NCBI GenBank assembly: GCA_004352715.1
Contig: SCFE01000078.1
Location: forward strand, 712,583 to 741,628
Length of the DNA stretch: 29,046 nucleotides
Origin: Hofstenia miamia
Taxonomy: Eukaryota; Xenacoelomorpha; Acoela
Direction of reading: 5' to 3'
A program made the position numbers and the translations under genes. Below the pieces are notes generated by a model. It searched no databases, had not been told where the DNA came from, and saw only the letters and a program-made list of their open reading frames with translations. Below, piece after piece: positions 9,312-19,080 of the stretch (within the stretch, counting starts at the first letter, position 1; every line of letters begins with the position of its first letter).

Positions 9312-10448
9312 TGTAGCATAATCTAAAGCATAATGCTGCTAAAGAAGAAAGCAGATCAGATGATTAGTCAAAACTAAGATCAAATTATGATTATTGATTA
9401 AAAAACAATTTAAGTTAAATTATCAGATTATCTTTGTAAATGCAACTAAGTATTAATATAGCAAATTAGTACTTGTCATCAAATTTGACCAAATTAAGGG
9501 GGCAAATTCACTTCATTATTTTTAGCCATTTTTGGCATACAATCTAAATTTGAATTTCAAACAACAGGTACTTTTTGGAAATTAACTATAAATATGTGAG
9601 AAATCATTTTGGAAATTGTTGAAGTAAATTCTTCAAAAATCATATCTTTAGGTTTTATATTGGTTTGCTTATTTATACAAATTGTCAAGGTAAACCATAA
9701 ATGCAGTAGTAGTGGTTTGGGCACATATCAGGAGCAACTCAAGGGTCCTTGATCCAAACAATGAACCTGCATTTAGGTTAGGTATATGACTAGGAGTTTT
9801 TCTCTGTTTAGCTGGCTATTGATTCTTTCATTTACATGTATCTAATAATTGATATTGGTAAAAGGGCTGGATAGTCTACTCTATGTTATACATATTTTAT
9901 CTTATAGACTTAGGTGACCTACAATAGACTGATAAATAGACCGAGCATGTATTATTGATATTTAAATGTAAGGTAGGAAGCTACAAGTTATTATGTAACT
10001 TATTTTAATTAACTTATCTAAAGCCATTAGTTTTTGGTAATGGCTAAAGTAATAATTGTTAAGCAGCTAGTGACATTGCAAGGTTGCAAAGTATTCTGAA
10101 CACACATTACAAATTGAGTTTAATTCAGTTACAAATAGCATTGAGAACTGCATTGAGTTAGGATAGGGAACACATAAGAACATTGTTGTGCTGAAGCTTG
10201 TAACCACTTAATCAGCAATGGAAACACATGTGAAGTAATTCAGAGATCAGAGTTGGCAAGAGGCCATAGCCAGATCACAGAGCAGAACTGTGATGGCAGT
10301 GTACCTAAACAGAATCCAGTTACTTTAATAAATTGAAGATTAACAGAGTAAAGAGTTAACATACATACATCCCTACCCACTTAGAACAAAGAACAATAAT
10401 TTAAAAGAATAATTTAATCTACATTGATGCTTGTTAGCAGATGCTACA
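9312..10448 (+). mobile_element. 5' LTR of a Ty3/gypsy-type element (copy A)
   Basis: The LTR is 1137 bp. It begins TGTAGCAT and ends ATGCTACA, a perfect 8-bp inverted repeat with the canonical TG..CA ends. Its left edge is confirmed by the interrupted dispersed repeat, and its right edge by a primer binding site starting at the next base. It contains an AATAAA at 10327-10332. A diverged LTR at 23159-25025 shares blocks such as ATGCAACTAAG, ACAGGTACTTT/GCAGGTACTTT and TTTTTGGTAATGGCTA, and both ends. The two LTRs are much less alike than the coding regions beside them. No matching 3' LTR with a CTCAG target copy is visible in the window. Confidence 0.88.
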
Positions 10449-10463
10449 TGGCGACTGTGACAG
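10449..10463 (+). promoter_or_regulatory. Primer binding site, tRNA-Arg-like
   Basis: TGGCGACTGTGACAG directly follows the LTR end. A minus-strand primer site starts with TGG because tRNAs end in CCA. From memory, the complement of the 3' end of an animal tRNA-Arg is TGGCGACCGTGACAG, one mismatch away. The tRNA assignment is recall-based; the position is diagnostic by itself. Confidence 0.75.
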
Positions 10464-10797
10464 TAAAAGAACAACAGAAGAAGAAGAATCAGTTCAATAT
10501 CCAGAACTTAGAATCAATGAGTAACTAGAGCAACCCAAATAACAGAATACATGCAGGGAAGCAGATACAGCACACAGTCAGCTACAAGATAACAACTACT
10601 ACTATACCTAACATAAAGCAGGTACAAGACAAAGAGTCACACCAATCTGTCAGCCAATACTATTTGTCCTTAAAGATGACAAATACATGAGGAAAAAAAA
10701 GGTAGCACCAAGAGAGGCTCAAATAAAACAACCCCTACCCCAAGGAGAGCACACTCAGAGACAGATGTATCCCCCCATAGAATTGGAAACCCTACAC
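10464..10797 (+). other. Retrotransposon leader between primer site and gag
   Basis: This is an A-rich leader (AACAACAGAAGAAG) with no open frame. From about 10675 fragmentary coding-like sequence appears, with stops in every frame, and may be the eroded start of Gag. Confidence 0.5.
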
Positions 10798-12212
10798 ATG
10801 TGCCCAGAAACAGGATCCAATGAAGTTCTAAACATCCTATGACAAACAAATGAAACAGAGACAATATTGAGATCTGAGATACAACAATTGATAGAAAGAA
10901 TGTCAACATTGGAACAAGAAAACAAAAACTAAGTGAACTGAAAATTGAAATGGATAACCACTTGGATAACCAAAGTGAAAATTTCCAAAGAGACATTAAG
11001 GCATTAACAAACCAGGTAGCACAGTCAAACAAAGCTTTCCAAGAACAAAACCAGAAATGGGAAAAAATATGTCAACAATTGGAGGACGCAAATAGGCAAC
11101 TAATCCTAGACAATGATATTCAATCCCAAGAGATAGAACAGCTTAAAGACAAACTCAGATCAACAGAACTGGACAGAGATGAAAATCACGAAAATCAGAA
11201 ATGAGAAATAGAAGATCTGAGATGGAAATTAAAAAGGTTACAAGAAAACAAAGAAGAAAACCTGAAAGTAGCAGCAATGCATGAAATGATAATTGAACAG
11301 AGGGAAGAAAGGAGCTTACATGCATCACCCATGAACTTTAAGAAACACTTCAAAGAAATGGAGGAAGAAGAGGAAGAAGAGAAATGAAAGATCATCAATG
11401 AGATAATGAGAGCAGTGACAAATCAACTCACAACTAGTGAACAAATGAACAGACAAAGGAAACCAGTCTATGAAAATTCAATGTTGCCAGAAAATAGTCA
11501 CAATGACACAATACCATGCAAGGCAACTCTGCCAAAGTTCAATGGGAAGGTGGACAGCTATAACCTAACATTCCTAGAATGGCTACAAATGTTTAAGATC
11601 ATTAAAGGTTTCCACTATATCTAACAGGGGTGGTGTCCCAACATTACTTGTTCTGGACACAGATATGAAATGAGACTATAAATTGCTAATCAGAGATTTC
11701 ATAGATTACTATGAAAAGAGAGTTTTAAAAATCAATATTGAATCATATTGAATTCAACAAAGATGCAAAAGACAGATGACATCTGAAACTACATCCAACA
11801 AGTAGAATGACTACTGACACTTAGCTTGAGGGGAAACACATATTCAAAGTATGATCTTTTCTCTCACATTTGTAAAGGCATGCCAGAGAACATCTGTATG
11901 CAATTTGAAATCAAGTGTGATGTAGATGACAAGCTGGAGAAGATGATTAGGAAAGCTGTAGACATACAGGCAACAATAGAGAATAATGCCCACATTTACA
12001 AGAAAGTGATATGGAACAAGGAGAAACTGGCAGAATGGTGAAACAGCTACAAACCACAAACAGGGAACACCAAAGTGTACAAGGAAAAGAAGGTAGAGAA
12101 ATTCATCAACATAAAAAACAAGGATGGGAAATCAAAGAAAGGGAGAGAAAGAGACATAAAGTGCTATGCTTGCAGACAAAAGGGGCACAGAAAGAAGGAA
12201 TGTAGAAAGTAA
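10798..12212 (+). pseudogene. gag: gag pseudogene (coiled coil, capsid, CCHC zinc knuckle), copy A
   Basis: This is the structural Gag of an LTR retrotransposon. The N-terminal part is a long charged coiled coil (10866-11390), mostly in one frame with TGA at 11202 and 11385. It starts in another frame before about 10930. A capsid-like block follows (CKATLPKFNGKVDSYNLTF, 11517-11573, then TAA at 11622). A frame-shifted middle part runs about 11650-11825, and a second capsid block starts at 11826 and runs to TGA 12039. After that stop the frame of the 11826 block carries a basic stretch and the nucleocapsid knuckle CYACRQKGHRKKEC (12162-12203, CX2CX4HX4C), ending at TAA 12210. The knuckle places this in Gag and shows which frame is authentic. 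At least three stops and two frame changes make it non-functional. Confidence 0.85.
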
Positions 12213-12403
12213 ATTAATATGATCAGAGGGAAGGAAGCATATTACAATGACGAAGACATAATTGAATCAGAATCAGAAGTGGTAGAGGATCTGCAAACAG
12301 AGGAAGAATCAGAAAACTAGTCAGAGCACCAACTTTAAAAAACTGAGCACCTATAATGATTATGACGAACCTGGACAACATTAACACAATAATGATAATG
12401 ATG
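12213..12403 (+). other. Acidic linker between Gag knuckle and protease
   Basis: A frame starting near 12219 reads an acidic stretch (DEDIIESESEVVEDLQ) to a TAG at 12318. This resembles the acidic spacer seen between nucleocapsid and protease in many Ty3/gypsy elements. The rest to 12403 is degenerate. Confidence 0.45.
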
Positions 12404-12976
12404 AATGGAATATTTACAAAGGCAACAATCAATATGGGAGCAGCAACATTGATAATAATGGATGAGTGTGTGACAAAATTAGGATTTAAATGAGAAGACT
12501 TACAATGTTCAAGCAAAAGATTAATTAATGCATCTGGAGAGTACATAGACACAAAAGGCAAGATTGAGGCAATACAAATTAGAATAGCAAATACAACCTT
12601 TGAGCAAACACTAGTAGTAATAGACACCCATAACAACTTACTGCCTTATGAGGAGATACTAGGGGATGATTTCCTGGTGAAGAATGGATGTGTAATAAAT
12701 TACACTGACAGAACAATCAAAGTAAGAGATAAGGAAATCAAAATCAAAGAGCAAGAAGGAAAACCATCAACAATAGTCTTCAAATTGAAGGAAGATATAA
12801 AGCTGCAGCCATATCAATGGAGAATGCACAGAGTTGAAACAGAAGAAATGATAACAGCAAATATAATGATTTATAACAACAAAGGGATCAATTCAAAAAG
12901 AGTTTCAATGCCGTCAAGCATGTGCTCATGCACATGCAGAGGAAAGGTACCAATACTAAATGCAATATCAATGTGA
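12404..12976 (+). pseudogene. pro: Retropepsin-type protease pseudogene, copy A
   Basis: This is the aspartic protease that would process Gag-Pol. One frame runs from 12404 with a single internal TGA at 12491. The C-terminal signature YEEILGDDFLVKNGCVINY (12647-12703) matches the I-L-G-x-D-F-L motif of retropepsins. The active-site region reads ATINMGAATLI (12422-12454): the expected D-T-G is N-M-G, so the catalytic Asp (12431-12433) is lost. Both substitutions fit CpG decay. After about 12760 the frame stays open through lower-similarity sequence to 12976. Confidence 0.75.
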
Positions 12977-13380
12977 AGAAGGCATATGTATGGATAATCA
13001 GACAATATGTCAAGTCTAGCATCAAAGCTATCTAGAGAGCAATGGAAGACATTGATGAGCAGAGTAGTTTGTATGGTCAACTTGAGGACTTACAAACAAA
13101 AACAGGAGGTACTCTACACTGCTGACTTGAGGGTGAGTGTACAAAAACCATTGATGTAGCAAGTACTCCCAACAGCCAACTCAAGGGCAGAGGGATGAAA
13201 GCAGAAGAAGAAGACCAGTACAAGATACCTGAACTGTTGGAGGAGAAATACCAAAATCTGAGTGGAGCACAATTACAACAACTTTGAGAGGTGTGAGAGA
13301 GACACAAATGGATATTCAATTATGGAGAAATAAGTGTGGGACAAGTGATAGGCAAAACACACAGGATCATTATGACAACA
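12977..13380 (+). repeat. Protease-RT spacer with degenerate peptide repeat, copy A
   Basis: No intact frame. Between about 13077 and 13200 lie three imperfect units of roughly 50 bp, each opening with ACTTGAGG, ACTTGAGGG or ACTCAAGGG. In translation they give related peptides (TADLR.., TANSRAEG..). The same type of unit recurs in copy C (27229-27350) and in the pol-ORF3 spacer of copy B. Matching sequence in copy C starts at GCAGAGTAGTTTG (13059 here, 27211 there). Confidence 0.6.
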
Positions 13381-14097
13381 AACAAGCTTATAAAATTGCC
13401 AGCAAGGCGAGTACCAGAGCAAATGAAGGACAAATATAACAAGATACTCAATGAATTAATCAACAACAAAATAATACGACCCAGCAGGGAGACAAACAAA
13501 GTCTATGTATAGACTTCTGGAAGCTGAACAAAGTAATTAAAAAGGATTCATACCCACTGCCCAGGATAGAGGACATGCTATATGAGGCAAGCAAACACAA
13601 GTACTTTACGTCAATAGATCTATGCAAGGCGTATTGGCAGGTGAGAATGGAAGAGGAAGACATAGAAAAGATGGCATTCATAACTCCATATGGCTTGTAC
13701 AAATGGATATGGTGTTTCAAAGGTATATAACGAAAGTGCTGAAAAATAAGAAACACAAGATGGAAAATGGAGTAAATGCATACATCAACGATATCATTGT
13801 GACTAGTGACATGATCAAGGAACACCTGGAGAAAGTGGAACAAACACTATCAATCCTGCAAAAAGCAGGCCTGAGAATTAATGGAATTAAATGTGACATT
13901 CTAAAGCAAAAGATCATATTTTTAAGCCAAGTAATTGAAAAAGGGCGGATATGTATGAAGGACAATGCAAGAGACATGATCAGAAGAATAGAGAAACCAA
14001 ACAACAAAATGACATCCAAAGAATAATGGGTTTCTTCAACTACTATGGCACTTTTATCCCCATCATTGAGGGGAAGACTGCCAAGATGACGTAGCTG
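13381..14097 (+). pseudogene. pol (RT): Reverse transcriptase pseudogene, copy A
   Basis: The Ty3/gypsy RT is recognisable by its blocks in order: KLIKLPARRVPEQMKDKY (13384 on), CIDFWKLNKVIKKDSYPLP (13506 on), KYFTSIDLCKAYWQV (about 13598), AFITPYGLY, then AYINDII (13787 on). The segment normally between the first two blocks (x-S-P-V-V-x-V-x-K-K-D-G) is deleted, with a frame change. Against copy B, 31 bp are missing just after 13706, removing the M-A-F-G-L-C-N-A-P block and shifting frame. The catalytic YIDD is YIND (Asp to Asn at 13797-13799). TAG at 14092 follows another frameshift near 14010. Copy C shares the 31-bp deletion and the later shift, so these lesions predate that duplication. 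Confidence 0.88.
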
Positions 14098-14657
14098 ATG
14101 AGGAAGTCAGTACCATTTATATGGACATGGCAGGAGCAGGAGGAGCTAGACAAGATAAAAGAAGAACTAGCAAAGTTGCCATCATTGAACATGCCCAACT
14201 ACAACAAAACATTTATACTAGACTGCAATGCCAGCAAGGTAGTGATCAAAGCAATACTGGGACAATTGAAAAATGGCAGGGAGGTACCCATACAGTTCTT
14301 TAGCCACAAGTTAAAATCAAGCAAAGAGAACTATGGGTCAACAAAGTTAGAGATGCTGGTGCTGATTGAGAGCATCAAGAAATTCAGGCACTTCCTAATA
14401 GGATGACAATTTAGAGTTCACACTGATAACAGTGGATTGGCATGGCTCAAGAAGTTCTCAGGTGATAAATCAGGAATAGTCTTGAGATGGATCAAGTACC
14501 TAAACAAATTTACTTTCATGACTGAACACCAAAGAGGAACACTGCACATGAATGCTGATTTTTTGACAGCGCTTGCTGAGTATCAGAGAGATGCGACTAA
14601 GGAAGACAAAAACAATTCCAATTTCTACCACACACAGAGTATGAAGGACTTCCAGAG
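14098..14657 (+). pseudogene. pol (RNase H): RNase H pseudogene, copy A
   Basis: This is the Ty3/gypsy RNase H, which would degrade the RNA strand during reverse transcription. Blocks in order are FILDCNASKVVI (14212 on), VPIQFFSHKL, ENYGSTKLEMLVLIE (14329 on), RVHTDNSGLAWL (14416 on) and HMNADFLTAL (14548 on). The first catalytic Asp of the x-D-A-S motif is Asn here (14227-14229; copy B keeps Asp). The Glu of K-L-E and the Asp of H-T-D are present. A TGA at 14404-14406 interrupts the frame where copy B has CAA. Confidence 0.85.
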
Positions 14658-15877
14658 ATGAAGGTTGACAAGAAGGGACAAGCAGTGCTACCAATCACAA
14701 TAAAAGAGGAAATTTCAGAATTTGAAATTGTAGAGAAACAGAAGGATGACGTGATATTAAGCAAAATCATAAGAAAACTACAAGAACTAAGTGTGAAACT
14801 ATCAAAGTTAACCATGAGTTACTACAAGAGGTACAAATGGGAAAAGAAACAAGAATGGACTTCTATATGTGGAAGGACAAACCAATAGAATCGCAATACC
14901 AGAATATTTCAAACGTGAACTAGTGAGGAAAATCCACAAAAAGGGCCATTTGGGCATCACATAGATGGAGAGCACATTCAACGCAAGATTTTTCATGACA
15001 GCAATAAGAAAAGTCACAGAAGAAATCATCAACAAATGTACGGAATGTCTCCTCCACAACAAACAACATTTTCTAACACAGAGGGCACCACTAGAAAAGA
15101 TCATAGCAATGAAACTAAATGAAATCATACATATAGATTTGGAAATGTTGTTGAAAGATGAGGAGGGGTACCAGTACCTCTTGGTGATGGTGGACAACTT
15201 CACCAAATATGCGAAGTTGGTCCTGATGAGGAACACTACAGCTGAAACAATGGCCAACATAGTAATGAAAGAATGGATCCTGAAGTTCAGGCCAATGGAG
15301 ACAATAATTACGGATAAGGGGCCACAATTTGAGAGCAACCTGTTCCAGGAAATGGCACGCCTACTGGAAGTCATAAGCAAGAGAACAACAGCATATCACC
15401 CACAAGCAAATGGGGCAGTGGAGAGACTGAATAGAATGTTGATAAAATTGATTAGAGTCACAACCTCAAGAGTAGGAGGACGTAAATGGAGGGAGGTAAT
15501 TGAAAGGATCAAGTATTTCTATAATATGTCCATACACTCAACAACTGGAATAACACCATTCAAAGCAATGTTCAGAAGGGAGGTGGTGACACCATTATCA
15601 ATGCAGTACTTCACATATAGTGGAAAGTTAGACAACCAATATGTAGATCATCTAAGGAATTGATAATGGCGATACATGAGACGATGTGCAACAACACAAA
15701 GAAATAAGCCATGAGACAACAGCATAATTACAATAAAAAAAATTATGGTCATGTGCACAAACTAGGCGACACAGTTTACACATTCACACCCATGAAATTA
15801 ACCAATACAAACCAGGTCTGAAAGTTAAGAACAGCATGGTCAGGTCCATATAAGACAATGCAAGTATTACCAAATAA
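14658..15877 (+). pseudogene. pol (IN): Integrase pseudogene, copy A
   Basis: The N-terminal linker (14658-14888) ends in a frameshift from one extra G near 14838. The HHCC zinc-binding region (H-x3-H at KIHKKGHLG; CTECLLHNKQ) contains TAG at 14962. From 14965 a 232-codon frame is open and covers the catalytic core: Asp in EIIHIDLEM, Asp in IITDKGPQF and Glu in NGAVERLNR, with exactly 35 residues between the last two, the D,D35E signature. The core is therefore complete, although it could not be translated from the pol start. A frame change at 15660 and TAA 15706 precede a GPY/F-like stretch (WSGPYK, about 15837). This is cut at 15877 by an 838-bp deletion relative to copy B. Confidence 0.88.
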
Positions 15878-15884
15878 TCAGTAA

Positions 15885-17074
15885 ATGATCAGCATGGACT
15901 CACTTGACAGTGAGCCAAGCACCAGTCGACCATTATGGATTACACAGCTACACGCCCCCTCTGATAGCACATCTGAGAGAACAGTGCATTCAAAAGATAG
16001 AGAGAAAAGGATGTTAAAAATAGATGGTGAAACCCTGCACCCATATTTCATGGGAATGACAAAAATGAGAACTAATGCATATCAAAAACTGTCTCTGGAA
16101 AATAAGAGCCACATACAAAAAATAGCAAAGACAGAGGGCAGCAATCTACCAATAGTACCTGATGCACAGAAAAGACCAATGGTCAATACAATTATAAGTT
16201 ACCAAAGAGAACTAGATGAGATGGTGGAACAGCCATCTATATGCAGCACAGTTCATGTCAACTTCAATGACAATTTCACATTGGAAACAGCCCAAGCAAT
16301 CATGGCATATATAGACCAAATTGCGAAAATACCAGAAATCAACATTGACAAAGTTAATCTCATGATCATTCACATCTTAAAGGAAAAAGAATATAACAAA
16401 AATCTGGAAAAGCAGCTAGACAAAACTCTAAGAATGGCGAGAGTACATTGCATAAGAGTAGTCATAATCGGAAGAACAACAGCTAAAGAACTGCCACCAT
16501 TTCTAAGAGAGCTCGAGATACAGGTAGAGAATGTGTTCTTATGGGAAATGATAACAACGGAAGCAAAATTGCGGAATTAATTCATGTAGACTTACAGATT
16601 GACTATTGGGTAGCCTATTGTAGATTAATGGTGGATCCATGTATCACCATCAATTTATTTAAACAGGTGAAAANGATAGAGATGACAATGCACACAGAAG
16701 GTGTGGAAAAGGCAAACACACTATTCATCAAGTGTAGCCTCAAGCAAAGGCAAGAACACAAGAAATATGGAACGAAATGTAGTTGCAAAAGAAAACAGAA
16801 GAAAAGTGGCCAGAGATACACATCAAGGCTCCATCAAAGAAATAACATAAAATAGTCAAAGTGGCACTGTCAGAGATCAACAGGGCATATGAATTAAACT
16901 TGACAAAGGACTTTAAAAATATGATATTTGAAGAAAAGAATGCCCCAGAAATAAGGTTTAGGACCTCAGCATGGATTCTAGCAATCTTTACAATGCAAGA
17001 CCCAGAATTGAGACTGCCAATTTTCAGAGCAGGGCGCAACAAACTAGCAAAAGCAAAGAGATACGAGATAGTGC
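15885..17074 (+). pseudogene. Post-pol ORF3, copy A (truncated by the gap)
   Basis: This is a large gene after integrase that I do not recognise. It is open for 231 codons from ATG 15885, then a one-base loss near 16567 shifts the frame. A second frame change and a small deletion lie near 16755-16850. A single N is at 16674. The end (from 16861) is open into the gap and reads ALSEINRAYELNLTKDFKNM. The protein is hydrophilic and helical, with no signal peptide, membrane segment, zinc knuckle or Env-like cleavage site. Copies B and D carry the same gene, and B is shifted at a different place. It retains 20 bp (about 17015-17035) that copy B has lost, so its reading there is the better guide. 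Confidence 0.7.
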
Positions 17075-18074
17075 NNNNNNNNNNNNNNNNNNNNNNNNNN
17101 NNNNNNNNNNNNNNNNNNNNNNNNNNNNNNNNNNNNNNNNNNNNNNNNNNNNNNNNNNNNNNNNNNNNNNNNNNNNNNNNNNNNNNNNNNNNNNNNNNNN
17201 NNNNNNNNNNNNNNNNNNNNNNNNNNNNNNNNNNNNNNNNNNNNNNNNNNNNNNNNNNNNNNNNNNNNNNNNNNNNNNNNNNNNNNNNNNNNNNNNNNNN
17301 NNNNNNNNNNNNNNNNNNNNNNNNNNNNNNNNNNNNNNNNNNNNNNNNNNNNNNNNNNNNNNNNNNNNNNNNNNNNNNNNNNNNNNNNNNNNNNNNNNNN
17401 NNNNNNNNNNNNNNNNNNNNNNNNNNNNNNNNNNNNNNNNNNNNNNNNNNNNNNNNNNNNNNNNNNNNNNNNNNNNNNNNNNNNNNNNNNNNNNNNNNNN
17501 NNNNNNNNNNNNNNNNNNNNNNNNNNNNNNNNNNNNNNNNNNNNNNNNNNNNNNNNNNNNNNNNNNNNNNNNNNNNNNNNNNNNNNNNNNNNNNNNNNNN
17601 NNNNNNNNNNNNNNNNNNNNNNNNNNNNNNNNNNNNNNNNNNNNNNNNNNNNNNNNNNNNNNNNNNNNNNNNNNNNNNNNNNNNNNNNNNNNNNNNNNNN
17701 NNNNNNNNNNNNNNNNNNNNNNNNNNNNNNNNNNNNNNNNNNNNNNNNNNNNNNNNNNNNNNNNNNNNNNNNNNNNNNNNNNNNNNNNNNNNNNNNNNNN
17801 NNNNNNNNNNNNNNNNNNNNNNNNNNNNNNNNNNNNNNNNNNNNNNNNNNNNNNNNNNNNNNNNNNNNNNNNNNNNNNNNNNNNNNNNNNNNNNNNNNNN
17901 NNNNNNNNNNNNNNNNNNNNNNNNNNNNNNNNNNNNNNNNNNNNNNNNNNNNNNNNNNNNNNNNNNNNNNNNNNNNNNNNNNNNNNNNNNNNNNNNNNNN
18001 NNNNNNNNNNNNNNNNNNNNNNNNNNNNNNNNNNNNNNNNNNNNNNNNNNNNNNNNNNNNNNNNNNNNNNNNNN
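17075..18074. other. Assembly gap (1000 N)
   Basis: Exactly 1000 N, hence a placeholder and not a measured distance. It hides the end of ORF3 of copy A, any 3' LTR of copy A, and everything of copy B upstream of mid-RT. Confidence 0.98.
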
Positions 18075-18480
18075 GCAGGTGAGAATGGAAGAAGAAGACA
18101 TAGAAAAAACAGTGTACATAACTCCCTATGGTCTATATGAATGGATATACATGGCGTTTGGTCTTTGCAATGCGCCCACAACATTTCAAAGATACATAAT
18201 GAAAGTGCTGAAAAATAAGAAACACAAGATGGAGGATGGAGTGAATGCATACATTGATGACATCATCATGATGAGCGACATGATTGAGGAACACCTGCAG
18301 AAATTGGAATGAACATTATTGATCCTTCAAAAAGCCAGCCTGAGAATCATATTCTTAGGATGAGTCATTGAAAAAGGGCGAATATGCATGAAAGATAACG
18401 CAAGAGATATGATCAGGAGAATAGAGAAACCAAACAACAAGAAGGACATCCAGAGGATAATGGGTTTTTTCAATTATTAT
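18075..18480 (+). pseudogene. pol (RT): Reverse transcriptase pseudogene, copy B (5' part in gap)
   Basis: It begins inside RT at QVRMEEEDIEK and keeps the blocks missing from copy A: YITPYGLYEWIYMAFGLCN (18115 on), TTFQRY, and the catalytic AYIDDIIMMSD (18247 on) with both Asp. Frame +1 is kept throughout but is broken by TGA at 18310 and 18361, where copy A has CAA at both sites. A 36-bp in-frame deletion near 18345 removes residues that copy A retains (N-G-I-K-C-D-I-L-K..). Confidence 0.88.
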
Positions 18481-19080
18481 GGAACATTTATCCCCAACAT
18501 TGCAGGAAAGACTGCCAAGATGATGCGGCTGATGAGAAAATCAGTGCCATTTGTATGGACATGGCAGGAGCAGGAAGAGCTTGATAAAATAAAAGAGGAG
18601 TTAGTAAAATTGCCATCACTAAATATACCTAACTACAATGAAACATTTATTCTGGACTGTGACGCCAGCAAGGTAGCAATTGGAGCAACACTGGGACAAA
18701 TAAAAGATGGCAAGGAAGTACCCATACAATTCTTTAGTTGCAAGTTGAAACCAAGTGAAGAGAATTATGGGTCAACAAAATTAGAAATGTTGGCATTGAT
18801 TGAGAGAATTAAAAAGCTTAGACACTTCCTAATAGGACAAAAATTTAGAGTTCACACTGACAACAGCAGATTGGCATGGCTCAGGAAGTTCTCAGGTGAT
18901 AAATCAGGAATAGTCTTGAGATGGATTGAATACCTAAACGAATTCACCTTCACGATTGAACACTGAAGAGGAACACTGCACATGAACTACGAATTTTGGA
19001 CAGCGCTTCCTGAGAATCAGAGAGATGCAACAAAGGAAGATGGAGAGAAAAAACAATTCCAATTTCTACCACACACAGAG
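18481..19080 (+). pseudogene. pol (RNase H): RNase H pseudogene, copy B
   Basis: It continues in the same frame as RT. Visible blocks are FILDCDASKVAIGATLGQ (18646 on, catalytic Asp present), VPIQFFSCKL, NYGSTKLEMLALIE and FRVHTDNSRLAWLRKF. A TGA at 18964 interrupts I-E-H-x-R-G-T-L-H-M-N where copy A has CAA. The final motif is NYEFWTALPENQ, so the last catalytic Asp position is occupied by Glu. This is the least damaged RNase H in the window. Confidence 0.85.

Noticed and set aside
9435-10448. LTR starting at TGTAAATGCAACTAAG (9435)
   Set aside because: Similarity to the other LTR extends further left to TGTAGCAT, which pairs perfectly with the ATGCTACA end and coincides with the break in the dispersed repeat.
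14808-15380. 190-codon minus-strand frame opposite integrase (also 12223-12636 and 13460-13843)
   Set aside because: These are antisense shadows of pol genes; the plus strand carries clear RT and integrase motifs over the same bases.
16740-18312. Very long frames of 389-483 codons across the gap
   Set aside because: They consist mainly of N and join ORF3 of copy A with RT of copy B artificially.
18310-18966. TGA read as a sense codon (alternative genetic code), because several TGA face CAA
   Set aside because: The reciprocal pattern (TGA in A facing CAA in B, plus many non-codon TG/CA swaps) is better explained by CpG decay, and TAA/TAG stops and frameshifts occur too.
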